Origin: Microbacterium sp. Clip185
Lineage (GTDB): Bacteria > Actinomycetota > Actinomycetes > Actinomycetales > Microbacteriaceae
NCBI RefSeq assembly: GCF_028743715.1
Contig: NZ_CP117996.1
Coordinates: forward strand, 124,001 to 188,000
Direction: 5' to 3'
DNA: 64,000 nucleotides
Translations under genes and position numbers: made by a program
The notes under the pieces: generated by a model
The model's input: only the letters and a program-made list of their open reading frames with translations
What the model was told of the DNA's origin: nothing
The model's database searches: none
In this document: piece after piece, positions 1 through 7,097 of the stretch
How the letters are laid out: each line of letters starts with the position of its first letter
How positions within the stretch are numbered: the first letter of the stretch is position 1

Positions 1-1473
1 CTCGGAGGCTCGCTCGACGTCTCCGTCTTCCTCGTGCCGGAGCACGAGCTTCCCGCGTTCGCGATGCCGCGGGGCCGTCGCCCGCTGATGGTGGGTCGCC
101 GGGTCGTGGTGGGCGTCGCGTCGGTGCGGTACGTGCCCGGAGGCGTGTTGGCCTACGACGAGTTGCTCGTCGCGATCCCCACCCTCGGTGCGGGCGGCGC
201 GGCGGTGACGATCCCGCAGATCTGGGTGAACAGCGACACGTCGCGTCGGGGCGGGCGGGAGCTGTGGGGAATCCCCAAGGAGCTCGCCGACTTCGGCCGG
301 TCCGGCTCCGTGACGACGATGCGCGTCGCCGGGAGGGACGTCGTGAGCGTGCGAGCCCGCCGCGGGTCGCCCCTGTCGCCGGGGATGCGGCAGGTTCCGC
401 TGCCCGTGGTGCAGGTGCTCGACGGCGTGCGCACGCGCTCGGTGAATCGCGTCATCTCGAAGGTGTCGGGATTGCGGACGTCGTGGCGCTTCGCCGCCGA
501 CGGGCCGCTCGCATACCTGCGCGGTCGGCGACCGATCATGAACATCGCGCTGCACGACGGATCCGTCGTGTTCGGGATGGATGTCGAGCGGAGCCCCGAG
601 AGTGCGGATGCCGCGCATCCCGTCGATCGTGGTGTCGCCGTCGTCACCGGCGGTGCGCGGGGGATCGGCTATCAGGTGGCGCAGGATCTGGGCGCGGCGG
701 GCTACACCGTCGTGATCGGCGATCTCGACGAGGCCGAGACGGTGGCCGCGGCGGAGAAGCTGGGCCGCGGCGCCGTCGGCCTCCGGCTGGACATCACCGA
801 CGCCGACCTCGTCTCCGCGGTGGTGGACCGCATCGAGACGGAGGTCGGTCCGATCGCGGTGTGGGTGAACAACGCGGGCATCATGCCGACGGGGCGGTTC
901 GCCGAGCAGGATGCGGATGTGGCCCAGAAGACGATCGACGTCGACTACTCGGCGCTCGTGCGCACCACATCCGCCGTGCTGCCGCGGATGATGGCGCGAC
1001 ACAGCGGCACGATCGTGAACCTCGCCAGCGCCACGGGGCTGAAGCCGCTCGCCGGTCTCGCCGTCTACTCCGGCGCGAAGGCCGCGGTCATCGGATTCAG
1101 CGACGCCCTGCGGCGAGAGCTGCGCGGCACGGGCGTGGACGTGCACGTCGTCCTCCCGAACCTCGTTTCGACGCCGATGGGCGCGGGCATCACGCCGCCG
1201 AAGGTCTCGCCTGCCGTGACCCCGCAACAGGTGAGCCGAGCGGTGGTCGACCTGATCGGTTCGTCGCGCTTCGCTGTCACGGTGCCGCGGGTGCTGAGTC
1301 CGGTGCTCCGCTTCTCCCGGCTCCTGCCGACGGCGGTGCAGGACTGGCTGGACGACGTGATCGGCACCGACCGCATCGGCCTCGGCGGCGATCCCGCGGT
1401 GCGTGCCCGGTACCTCCGCGAGGTGGATCAGCGGTTGGGGCGAGCTGCGCCGGTGGTGCGGCCCACGCAGTGA
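1..1473 (+). CDS. Acetoacetate decarboxylase-like / short-chain dehydrogenase fusion (5' end outside window)
   Basis: The frame is open from base 1, so the true start probably lies upstream; GTG at 34 is the first start candidate inside. Numbering from that GTG, residues 1-190 look like the acetoacetate decarboxylase family, including GRELWGIPKELADF, where the Lys matches the Schiff-base lysine and the usual second Lys is Glu. Residues about 203-450 are a classical SDR: nucleotide motif TGGARGIG, NNAG, and the catalytic pair in YSGAK near residue 345. The fusion suggests decarboxylation or keto-acid binding coupled to NAD(P)H-dependent reduction, but the substrate cannot be read from sequence. 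Both domains look intact. The gene is the last ordinary high-GC gene before the accessory island. Confidence 0.8.
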   Translation, partial: LGGSLDVSVFLVPEHELPAFAMPRGRRPLMVGRRVVVGVASVRYVPGGVLAYDELLVAIPTLGAGGAAVTIPQIWVNSDTSRRGGRELWGIPKELADFGRSGSVTTMRVAGRDVVSVRARRGSPLSPGMRQVPLPVVQVLDGVRTRSVNRVISKVSGLRTSWRFAADGPLAYLRGRRPIMNIALHDGSVVFGMDVERSPESADAAHPVDRGVAVVTGGARGIGYQVAQDLGAAGYTVVIGDLDEAETVAAAEKLGRGAVGLRLDITDADLVSAVVDRIETEVGPIAVWVNNAGIMPTGRFAEQDADVAQKTIDVDYSALVRTTSAVLPRMMARHSGTIVNLASATGLKPLAGLAVYSGAKAAVIGFSDALRRELRGTGVDVHVVLPNLVSTPMGAGITPPKVSPAVTPQQVSRAVVDLIGSSRFAVTVPRVLSPVLRFSRLLPTAVQDWLDDVIGTDRIGLGGDPAVRARYLREVDQRLGRAAPVVRPTQ

Positions 1474-1625
1474 CAGGTACGCCCGCTGGACTGGCGTGAG
1501 CCCGGCCGGCTAGCTCCGTAAGCGGTGGGAGTCTGTGACCCCCACCCAAACCATTGGCGTCGCTGATGCAACCGCGCGGAGATGATCTGTGTGTTACGAG
1601 TGCATGGGCGATGTACGGTTTCGTC

Positions 1626-1808
1626 ATGAGTACACCGGGAACTGGAACCACGAAGTCGAACGGGTTGTATAGCCTCCTCAGCATCGAGTTGTCTGAGAGA
1701 CCCGAGCCGCCGAGTCCGTCGACGACACTCACTGCGACTATCGAGACGGTGGACAATGACCGAGCATTGTCGGTCGTGCTTCACGGAACCGGTCTGCCTC
1801 TTCCGTGA
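1626..1808 (+). CDS. Putative graspetide (ATP-grasp RiPP) precursor peptide
   Basis: A 60-residue peptide starting at ATG 1626. Its stop overlaps the ATP-grasp gene start in a GTGA overlap, so the two are translationally coupled. The first ~28 residues would be the leader. The C-terminal half carries STTLTATIETVDND (residues 32-45), rich in Thr/Ser hydroxyls and Glu/Asp carboxylates, the side chains that graspetide ligases join into esters or amides, and ends GTGLPLP. An in-frame upstream start at 1554 exists but adds residues of unpeptide-like character. No strong Shine-Dalgarno is seen. The precursor role is inferred from size, composition and the coupled ligase; the sequence family itself was not recognised with certainty. 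Confidence 0.62.
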   Translation: MSTPGTGTTKSNGLYSLLSIELSERPEPPSPSTTLTATIETVDNDRALSVVLHGTGLPLP

Positions 1809-2728
1809 GACAGCCGTTAGTCGTTGGGGAGCGGAACGATCCCCACGTTGTGGCTGTGCTTGAGCATATGCATATCGAGCCTATTGTCCTGGACGCGGCA
1901 AGTTTAGGCAGTGGGACCTTCAGCTGGTGTCGGGGTCGGCTTCTGATGGGCGACGCAGAGATCGCACTCAGCGCTCGAGAAGCGGGCACGCGGGGATGGG
2001 TTAGGCGTGTTGCGCCAGCTGACTGGCTCATCGGAGTCCAGGCGGAGTCGCTGGACGCAGCAGTGCGCGGGTCATGGCTGACACTTATCGGCGCTCTGCT
2101 GCGGTCGCCGGGGCTGGAGTGGTTAACCAGGATCGACGACATCTCAGCGGCGGAGAACAAACTGGTTCTCGACGCGGCTGCTCGGAGACTCGGTCTCGCC
2201 ACGCCCGTCACGCTCGTGACGAATGATCCGAGTCTCGTGCGATCGGAACTCGGGGGAGTAGTCTCAGCCAAGCCTCTCGGTCCAGGCCATTATTTCACCG
2301 GAGACCGCGCTTTCAATGTGTTTGCGACGGAAGTGTCCACATCGGACCTTGATCATGCTGCCTTGGCGCAGGCGCCTTTCCTTCTGCAGGAGCGGCTGCA
2401 CGCACGGGTGCACCACCGAGTTGTAGTTGTCGATGGCCAGGTGTGGGGGGCGTCGTTGGATGCGACCAATCTCCCGCTCGACTGGCGCTCGGAGCCAAGA
2501 GCTCATCGATCGTTCGTGGCGAACGCGATCCCTCGCGATCTGGCGGTGGCAGCTGTGGCTCTCGCGGCCGAACTCCGCCTGGGGTACTCCAGCCAGGATT
2601 GGATCGAAACAGACTCGACGTTCGCGGTGCTTGATGTGAACCCAGGGGGTCAGTGGATGTTTCTCCCCGAGCCGTTGGGCGATGAGGTGGCCAGCGCGAT
2701 CGCACGATGGCTGAGCCATGGTTCATGA
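1805..2728 (+). CDS. ATP-grasp peptide ligase, graspetide maturase (MvdD/SAV_5884-like)
   Basis: 307 residues, GTG start inside the end of the preceding peptide gene. It has the layout of RiPP-modifying ATP-grasp enzymes: a preATP-grasp N-terminal part, AENKL near 117 opening the central domain, a nucleotide-binding Lys in SAKPL (about 156), the QE pair in LLQERLHARVHHRVVVV (about 195), and the metal-binding end DVNPGGQWMFL (277-287), where NPxGQW is typical of microviridin-type ligases rather than of biosynthetic ATP-grasp enzymes such as glutathione synthase. It would activate Asp/Glu side chains of the precursor by phosphorylation and close macrolactone or macrolactam rings. No methyltransferase or protease is adjacent. 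GC is lower than in flanking core genes. Confidence 0.8.
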   Translation: MRQPLVVGERNDPHVVAVLEHMHIEPIVLDAASLGSGTFSWCRGRLLMGDAEIALSAREAGTRGWVRRVAPADWLIGVQAESLDAAVRGSWLTLIGALLRSPGLEWLTRIDDISAAENKLVLDAAARRLGLATPVTLVTNDPSLVRSELGGVVSAKPLGPGHYFTGDRAFNVFATEVSTSDLDHAALAQAPFLLQERLHARVHHRVVVVDGQVWGASLDATNLPLDWRSEPRAHRSFVANAIPRDLAVAAVALAAELRLGYSSQDWIETDSTFAVLDVNPGGQWMFLPEPLGDEVASAIARWLSHGS

Positions 2729-2744
2729 GCACGATGGCTGAGCG

Positions 2745-3362
2745 ATGATGAATGAGTCCGGACGCGGCGCTATGGGCCGATGGTGGTCAAGTGTCCAGCT
2801 CGAATGGGCCGTCTACTTTTGGCACGTTCTTGCACTCATTCGCCCAGGGAGGGACGTGCCGTCCTTCGGAGCGCACACGCAGCAGGAAGCTCCCGATATG
2901 GACGGCTGGCGGGATGCCGACTACGAATTGCTGATTACTCAGGGGCGCGCCCAGATAGCCCGGCAGAGAAGTGACTTGGAACAGATCAGATCTCGGGCCC
3001 AGTTTCTCTTCACGACGACCTTGGCGGCGATCGCGTTGGCGATGGCCGCACTCCCTCATGTTGCAGGTAGTTTGAGCGCATTTCTCGTGTGGACAGTTGC
3101 TGTACTAGCTATAGGTATCTCCGCCCTTGGCGCTGCCGCGGTTGTTGTTGTGCGTAAGGACTTCATGGACATCGATACCGCGCGGGTGGCGCTTCAATAC
3201 TCGCCCGTGAACGTAGCTGTGGCGAAAGCCTATGCGCAGTCAGTCTCGACGGGCGAAAACACCGTTGCGACTCAGATCACTAATCTACGTAACGCGGTTC
3301 TCGCGCTGCTGCTTGGAGTGATCTTGTTGGGCATAGGGTGGGTTCTCGGGATTGAAGTATGA
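2745..3362 (+). CDS. Small multi-pass membrane protein in the graspetide locus, unknown function
   Basis: 205 residues, starting 16 bases after the ATP-grasp stop, so probably co-transcribed. A soluble N-terminal ~85 residues contains a polar helical stretch (ITQGRAQIARQRSDLEQIR). Then come two close hydrophobic segments (about 87-108 and 112-136), a cytoplasmic-looking loop rich in charged residues, and a third segment at about 182-202 (AVLALLLGVILLGIGWVLG). The helix-plus-2TM layout resembles SLATT-type effector membrane proteins, but I see no diagnostic motif and do not assign the family. The role could be export, sensing or immunity for the peptide product. A second start at 2748 or the internal Met at 2898 are alternatives. 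Confidence 0.55.
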   Translation: MMNESGRGAMGRWWSSVQLEWAVYFWHVLALIRPGRDVPSFGAHTQQEAPDMDGWRDADYELLITQGRAQIARQRSDLEQIRSRAQFLFTTTLAAIALAMAALPHVAGSLSAFLVWTVAVLAIGISALGAAAVVVVRKDFMDIDTARVALQYSPVNVAVAKAYAQSVSTGENTVATQITNLRNAVLALLLGVILLGIGWVLGIEV

Positions 3363-3611
3363 CCGTGATCTCTCAGCTTCGTGCGCCCCATCGAGTGCGC
3401 CATTCGGCTCGCTGTGAGAAGTTTGAGTGGGCATCGGGTAATGGCGTTCGCGAACCAGTAACGACGCGCGCTGATTGTCGCAGGCCCCGTATTGGGTAGA
3501 TCGACGACGAGTCCCTCGCTGCAGTCGTGGGTGGTCTCCGGACGATAGTTCGAGGGCGTCGGAACGTGCGAATCGTCTTCCGCGTTTGCTCTGCTCACGA
3601 TAGCCACTACG

Positions 3612-4727
3612 TCAGCCGTGGCTATCTTTGTAGGCTGCATGGTGTATCTCGAGGAACTGGATGCGAACAGTCGAGTCTCCGAGCGACCCAACCGACTCGA
3701 GTTCGTTGTATCGTTCGTTCGCCACGAGCTCGTGTAGGTAAAGGTAGAAGAGGCTGATCCCGGCAGGCAGTCTCTTGAAGTGACCGTTATCGTCCAGGTC
3801 CTCGTCCTCGTCGATGTTCTTGACATCGGCTGGGTTCATTAGCCATCCTGCAGCGAATCGAGTGAGCTGAGCTTCTTCCTTCTCTAGGGCTGCGATAACC
3901 GCGCTGGTATTCGTCAACCCGACGTCGAGGAGTTCTTCCGCTCTCGCGTCCGCATAGATTCCGCTAGGTGTGTGGTCAATGACCGCGCCAGTGCGCGCGG
4001 CGATGTCACGATCGGCTCGCGCAATCGAGCCATCTGACGCGATGAGCGCCTGGATCGAGTCGCGGTCAACCGGGACCACATCTCCGTCGGCGACCTGACG
4101 GCTGACCTGCTCCACATGATCGGCCACCTGTTGGCTTATGCCGTCAAATTCCGCATCGGCCAGTTCCAACAGTCCGGCGAGCCGCGCGAATCTTCGCTTC
4201 AAGTGAGCGGGAATTCCCGAAGAGGATTTGTAGCCGAGGTCGTGCTCAATCTCAGCCCAAGCGTGTTGGAGAACTGAACGTATCTGGATTTCCATCGGGA
4301 AGCCTGCGAAGGGCGCCCACTCTGCGAGCGCCCCACGATTGCTGCCAATTTGACCGACGAGGTGGTATGACAGGTACCCAAAGCGATCCGGGTCGAGTGA
4401 GTCGACCTTGTCCAGTGAGCGTGCCGGGTCAATCTCGAACTCGCTGGTGAGCAGGCGCTGAACCTTCTCGACGTCACTGGCGAGGTAACACACGACCCGA
4501 ACGCCTAGGAAGTCATGAAGATCGGCAAAGTCGGAATAGCGGCTAGCGCTCCTAGCCACCTTCGCGCGGGCGCTGTCTTCCGCTTTGACTCTGTACGACA
4601 CCGCGAGTACTTGTATCCCGTTGCGGCCCAACAGGTCTTCGATGAGCTGCATGACCCGGGGACCGTAGATTCTTGGGATGGAGGCGTACGAGTCGTATTC
4701 CGCTGAGGGCCGGTCGTCAACGTTCAC
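3612..4727 (-). CDS. RelA/SpoT-domain (p)ppGpp synthetase-like protein
   Basis: 371 residues from a GTG start. A RelA/SpoT synthetase domain spans about 40-195: SYRVKAEDSARAK, DFLGVRVVCYL (72-82), FGYLSYHLV (116-124), EIQIRSVLQHAWAEIEHDL (146-164). There is no HD hydrolase, TGS or ACT domain, so it is a stand-alone synthetase. The C-terminal ~170 residues are mostly helical and unrecognised. Such enzymes transfer pyrophosphate from ATP to GTP/GDP, or in toxic variants to ATP or tRNA. Being single, low-GC and inside an accessory island next to a toxin-antitoxin pair, a defence or toxin role (toxSAS or CapRel-like) is possible but is inference. It converges on the graspetide operon; 249 bases between them hold nothing recognised. 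Confidence 0.75.
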   Translation of the reverse strand: MNVDDRPSAEYDSYASIPRIYGPRVMQLIEDLLGRNGIQVLAVSYRVKAEDSARAKVARSASRYSDFADLHDFLGVRVVCYLASDVEKVQRLLTSEFEIDPARSLDKVDSLDPDRFGYLSYHLVGQIGSNRGALAEWAPFAGFPMEIQIRSVLQHAWAEIEHDLGYKSSSGIPAHLKRRFARLAGLLELADAEFDGISQQVADHVEQVSRQVADGDVVPVDRDSIQALIASDGSIARADRDIAARTGAVIDHTPSGIYADARAEELLDVGLTNTSAVIAALEKEEAQLTRFAAGWLMNPADVKNIDEDEDLDDNGHFKRLPAGISLFYLYLHELVANERYNELESVGSLGDSTVRIQFLEIHHAAYKDSHG

Positions 4728-5150
4728 TCGAACAAACTACGCTCCTCGGATCACGAGGGGCCATCGCGATGGACGCGTTCAGTAGATCAAATCGTCGGTG
4801 TGTTTCTGGGCCGCTCCTCCTCCCGCTGGGCGGCCGGGGAGCCTCTGCGCCGTGCGCGGCGCCTCTGGCGGCGGGTCGACCCATAGTTCGGTTCACTCTG
4901 CCGTCCCGCGTCGTCGCGTCGCAATCTGTCACCACTGGCTCGCGACGACCGCTGCCGCCGCGACCGCGACGATGAACGCGGGAGGGCGGCGGGGTCAAGC
5001 GACATAGGTCGGATCGTATCCCTGTCGTCCGGCGCGACGAACGTCGATGTCGGAGCCCCCGCCTAACATCAAAACAAGCGATACGGCACGGGCTCAGAGG
5101 GTGACCAGGTGTCGCTGCTACATTGAGTCGAATCGGGGAGGAGGACAGCC
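4728..5150. other. 423-bp non-coding interval between divergent genes; contains direct repeat copy A
   Basis: This holds the upstream regions of the leftward alarmone synthetase gene and of the rightward Panacea gene. No convincing gene was seen. Repeat copy A lies at 4845-4903. A TACATT box at 5119-5124 and the strong ribosome-binding sequence GGGGAGGAGG just before ATG 5151 belong to the Panacea gene. Confidence 0.5.
4845..4903 (+). repeat. Direct repeat copy A flanking the Panacea cassette
   Basis: It shares with 6255-6316 the ordered blocks CTGCGCCG(t/c)GCGCGG, GCCTCTGGCGGCG and GTTCG(g/a)TTCACTCTGCCG, with a variable ~15-base stretch between the last two. The two copies are in the same orientation, about 1.4 kb apart, and enclose only the Panacea pair. 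Confidence 0.65.
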
Positions 5151-5588
5151 ATGGCCAACGTGCAGGATGTTGCCGCATACATCATAGACAAGTGCGGCGA
5201 GATGACAGCGATGAAGTTGCAGAAGCTCGTCTATTACTCGCAGGCTTGGCACGCCGTGTGGTCCGATCGCGCGCTCTTCGACAACGAGATTCAGGCATGG
5301 GCGAACGGCCCCGTGGTCTACGACCTCTATCGCAAGCACTCCGGTCAGTTCCGGGTGTCCTCGTGGCCCGACGGCGATGCCTCGCGCCTGACCGCTGACG
5401 AGGCTGGCTCCGTCGACGCCGTGCTTGACGCGTATAACGAGTACACCGCTCACCAGTTAAGCGAGATGACTCACCGCGAAGAGCCATGGCTCCTCGCGCG
5501 CGAAGGGCTCAGTGACGGTGCACGAAGCAATCGACCGATCACGCTCGCCTCGATGCACGAGTACTACTCGGCCCGCACCTCTTCCTAG
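5151..5588 (+). CDS. Panacea (SocA/DUF4065) domain antitoxin
   Basis: 145 residues with a strong ribosome-binding site before ATG 5151. The N-terminal MKLQKLVYYSQAWHAVW (residues 21-37), the following NEIQAWANGPVVYDLYRKH, and the acidic TADEAGSVDAVLDAYNEYT stretch are characteristic of the Panacea/SocA family. Panacea proteins act as antitoxins, often as chaperone-like or protease adaptors, and are paired with highly diverse toxins. Here the only partner candidate starts 5 bases after the stop. Length matches stand-alone Panacea antitoxins, with no fused DNA-binding domain. Confidence 0.85.
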   Translation: MANVQDVAAYIIDKCGEMTAMKLQKLVYYSQAWHAVWSDRALFDNEIQAWANGPVVYDLYRKHSGQFRVSSWPDGDASRLTADEAGSVDAVLDAYNEYTAHQLSEMTHREEPWLLAREGLSDGARSNRPITLASMHEYYSARTSS

Positions 5589-5593
5589 CGCGG

Positions 5594-6100
5594 ATGGCGA
5601 AGTCCCCGAAGCTGAAGCGCGTGAGCGTCGAAGTTCCTCCCGGCGGATGGCAGGCCGCGAAGAAGGGTGTTCCGAGCACGCCTAACGTCAGCGACGTGAA
5701 GCGCGTAGTCGTTCTGGACATTGATCACCCCGAGATAGCCGCGCGCCGACTCGTGTGGCGGTTCAACGAGGTGGACACAGGTGGAGCCTGGCCGCCCGCC
5801 GCGATCGGCATAGACGCAATGGCGGATCTTCTGAAGAAGATGGGTGACTTCGAGAGCATGACTCTCGGGGAGTTGTTCAAGCCCGGGTCGGAACATGGCA
5901 AGCGCTACGTGGTGGAGAGCCTGCCAGCGCCCGCATTGAAGCGCCTTCGTGATATCGAGCGCGATGATGAGACGGAGATTGCGCGTCTCCGGTGTGGTGG
6001 GAGACCACGTCTCTACGGCTTCCTTCGCCAGCATGTGTTCCATGTGGTCTGGTGGGACGCAGAACACCGGGTCTACCCATCGAAGAAGCGCAACACGTAG
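5594..6100 (+). CDS. Putative toxin paired with Panacea antitoxin
   Basis: 168 residues, ATG 5 bases after the Panacea stop and without its own clear ribosome-binding site, as expected for coupling. The N-terminal ~90 residues are unrecognised. The C-terminal end (ERDDETEIARLRC, then GRPRLYGFLRQHVFHVVWW and DAEHRVYPSKKR) resembles the terminal strand arrangement of RelE/ParE-type toxins, where an Arg-rich core precedes a hydrophobic strand. That similarity is weak and fold-level only. The toxin role is inferred from position next to Panacea. Confidence 0.55.
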   Translation: MAKSPKLKRVSVEVPPGGWQAAKKGVPSTPNVSDVKRVVVLDIDHPEIAARRLVWRFNEVDTGGAWPPAAIGIDAMADLLKKMGDFESMTLGELFKPGSEHGKRYVVESLPAPALKRLRDIERDDETEIARLRCGGRPRLYGFLRQHVFHVVWWDAEHRVYPSKKRNT

Positions 6101-6212
6101 CTAGGGCTGAGTACTGATCTTCAGTGCCTACGCACCGCAACTACGGATTCATGCTCGGCATCCTCTGTGGCCACGCATCACTCTTGGCGTAAGCCTGAAC
6201 TTGTCTGTTTGG

Positions 6213-6229
6213 GGGGCTGACGGGAATCG
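6213..6229 (-). repeat. Duplicated 3' end of tRNA-Gly (attachment-site-like relic)
   Basis: The 17 bases GGGGCTGACGGGAATCG are identical to 6366-6382, the acceptor-stem/T-arm end of the tRNA-Gly gene, in the same orientation. This is what a tyrosine-integrase core site at a tRNA 3' end leaves behind. No integrase gene is present. Confidence 0.55.
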
Positions 6230-6254
6230 TCCCCACCGCCTCCTCCACCCGCGG

Positions 6255-6316
6255 CTGCGCCGCGCGCGGAGCCTCTGGCGGCGTGGGCCCACCCAAGGGT
6301 TCGATTCACTCTGCCG
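6255..6316 (+). repeat. Direct repeat copy B flanking the Panacea cassette
   Basis: The right-hand partner of 4845-4903, with the same three conserved blocks and about 80% identity by eye outside the variable middle. It lies between the tRNA-end duplication and the tRNA terminator hairpin. Confidence 0.65.
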
Positions 6317-6320
6317 ATAC

Positions 6321-6361
6321 ATGGAAATAGCGGCCCGGACGAGCCGGACCGCTATTTCCAT
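6321..6361 (-). terminator. Terminator hairpin of tRNA-Gly
   Basis: Immediately downstream of the leftward tRNA. On the minus strand it forms an 18-bp stem (ATGGAAATAGCGG...CCGCTATTTCCAT ends) with one G-U pair and a 5-base loop. There is no U-tract, as is common in actinobacteria. Confidence 0.8.
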
Positions 6362-6364
6362 ATG

Positions 6365-6435
6365 AGGGGCTGACGGGAATCGAACCCGCGCTGTCTGCTT
6401 GGGAAGCAGAAGTTCTGCCATTGAACTACAGCCCC
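6365..6435 (-). tRNA. tRNA-Gly (anticodon CCC)
   Basis: Read leftward, it starts GGGGCTGTAGTTCAATGG and closes its acceptor stem with CAGCCCC. The anticodon loop TTCCCAA sits between the pairing arms TCTGC and GCAGA. The T-arm contains GGTTCGATTCC. CCA is not encoded. It lies next to dcd and appears to have served as an integration site. Confidence 0.95.
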
Positions 6436-6485
6436 GGGGGTACGCGGCCAGCATAGCAAAGGGCATTGCTCGCTAGGCTGGGCCC

Positions 6486-7091
6486 GTGCTGCTCTCGGAT
6501 CGCGACATCAAGCAGGAACTGGCTGACGGACGCATCGGATTGGAGCCCTCCGATCCTCAGATGGTGCAGCCCTCCAGCGTCGACGTGCGCCTCGACAGGT
6601 ACTTCCGCCTGTTCGACAACCACAAGTACCCCTTCATCGACCCGGCCGAGGACCAGCCCGAGCTCACTCGGCTCATCGAAGTGCGGCCCGACGAGCCGTT
6701 CATCCTGCATCCGGGCGAGTTCGCGCTCGGCGCCACCTTCGAGCGCGTCACCCTGCCCGACGACGTCGCCGCCCGCCTCGAGGGCAAGTCGTCGCTCGGC
6801 CGCCTCGGCCTGCTGACCCACTCCACGGCCGGCTTCATCGACCCCGGCTTCACCGGCCACGTGACCCTCGAGCTGTCGAACGTCGCGACACTGCCGATCA
6901 AACTCTGGCCCGGCATGAAGATCGGCCAGCTCTGCTTCTTCCGTCTCAGCTCGCCCGCCGAGAACGCCTACGGCTCCGGCCCCTACGGCAACCGCTACCA
7001 GGGCCAGCGCGGGCCGACCGCGTCCCGCTCCTCGCGCAACTTCCACGTCACCGACGTGGGCATCACGGATGCGGGAGCCGCCGGCAGCTGA
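6486..7091 (+). CDS. dcd: dCTP deaminase, bifunctional dCTP deaminase/dUTPase type
   Basis: 201 residues, GTG start. It contains the signature [20 protein letters not shown] followed by VTLELSN with the catalytic Glu, and the C-terminal [10 protein letters not shown] tail that closes over the nucleotide. These match the Mycobacterium tuberculosis bifunctional enzyme, which converts dCTP directly to dUMP without releasing dUTP, rather than the E. coli monofunctional form. It supplies dUMP for thymidylate synthesis in the cytosol. It converges on the next gene with a 6-base gap. Confidence 0.95.
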   Translation: MLLSDRDIKQELADGRIGLEPSDPQMVQPSSVDVRLDRYFRLFDNHKYPFIDPAEDQPELTRLIEVRPDEPFILHPGEFALGATFERVTLPDDVAARLEGKSSLGRLGLLTHSTAGFIDPGFTGHVTLELSNVATLPIKLWPGMKIGQLCFFRLSSPAENAYGSGPYGNRYQGQRGPTASRSSRNFHVTDVGITDAGAAGS

Positions 7092-7097
7092 CCCGGC

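Noticed and set aside
6266..6330. A second, degraded tRNA gene near repeat copy B (GGTTCGATTC looks like a T-arm)
   Set aside because: No pairing acceptor or anticodon stem can be built around it.
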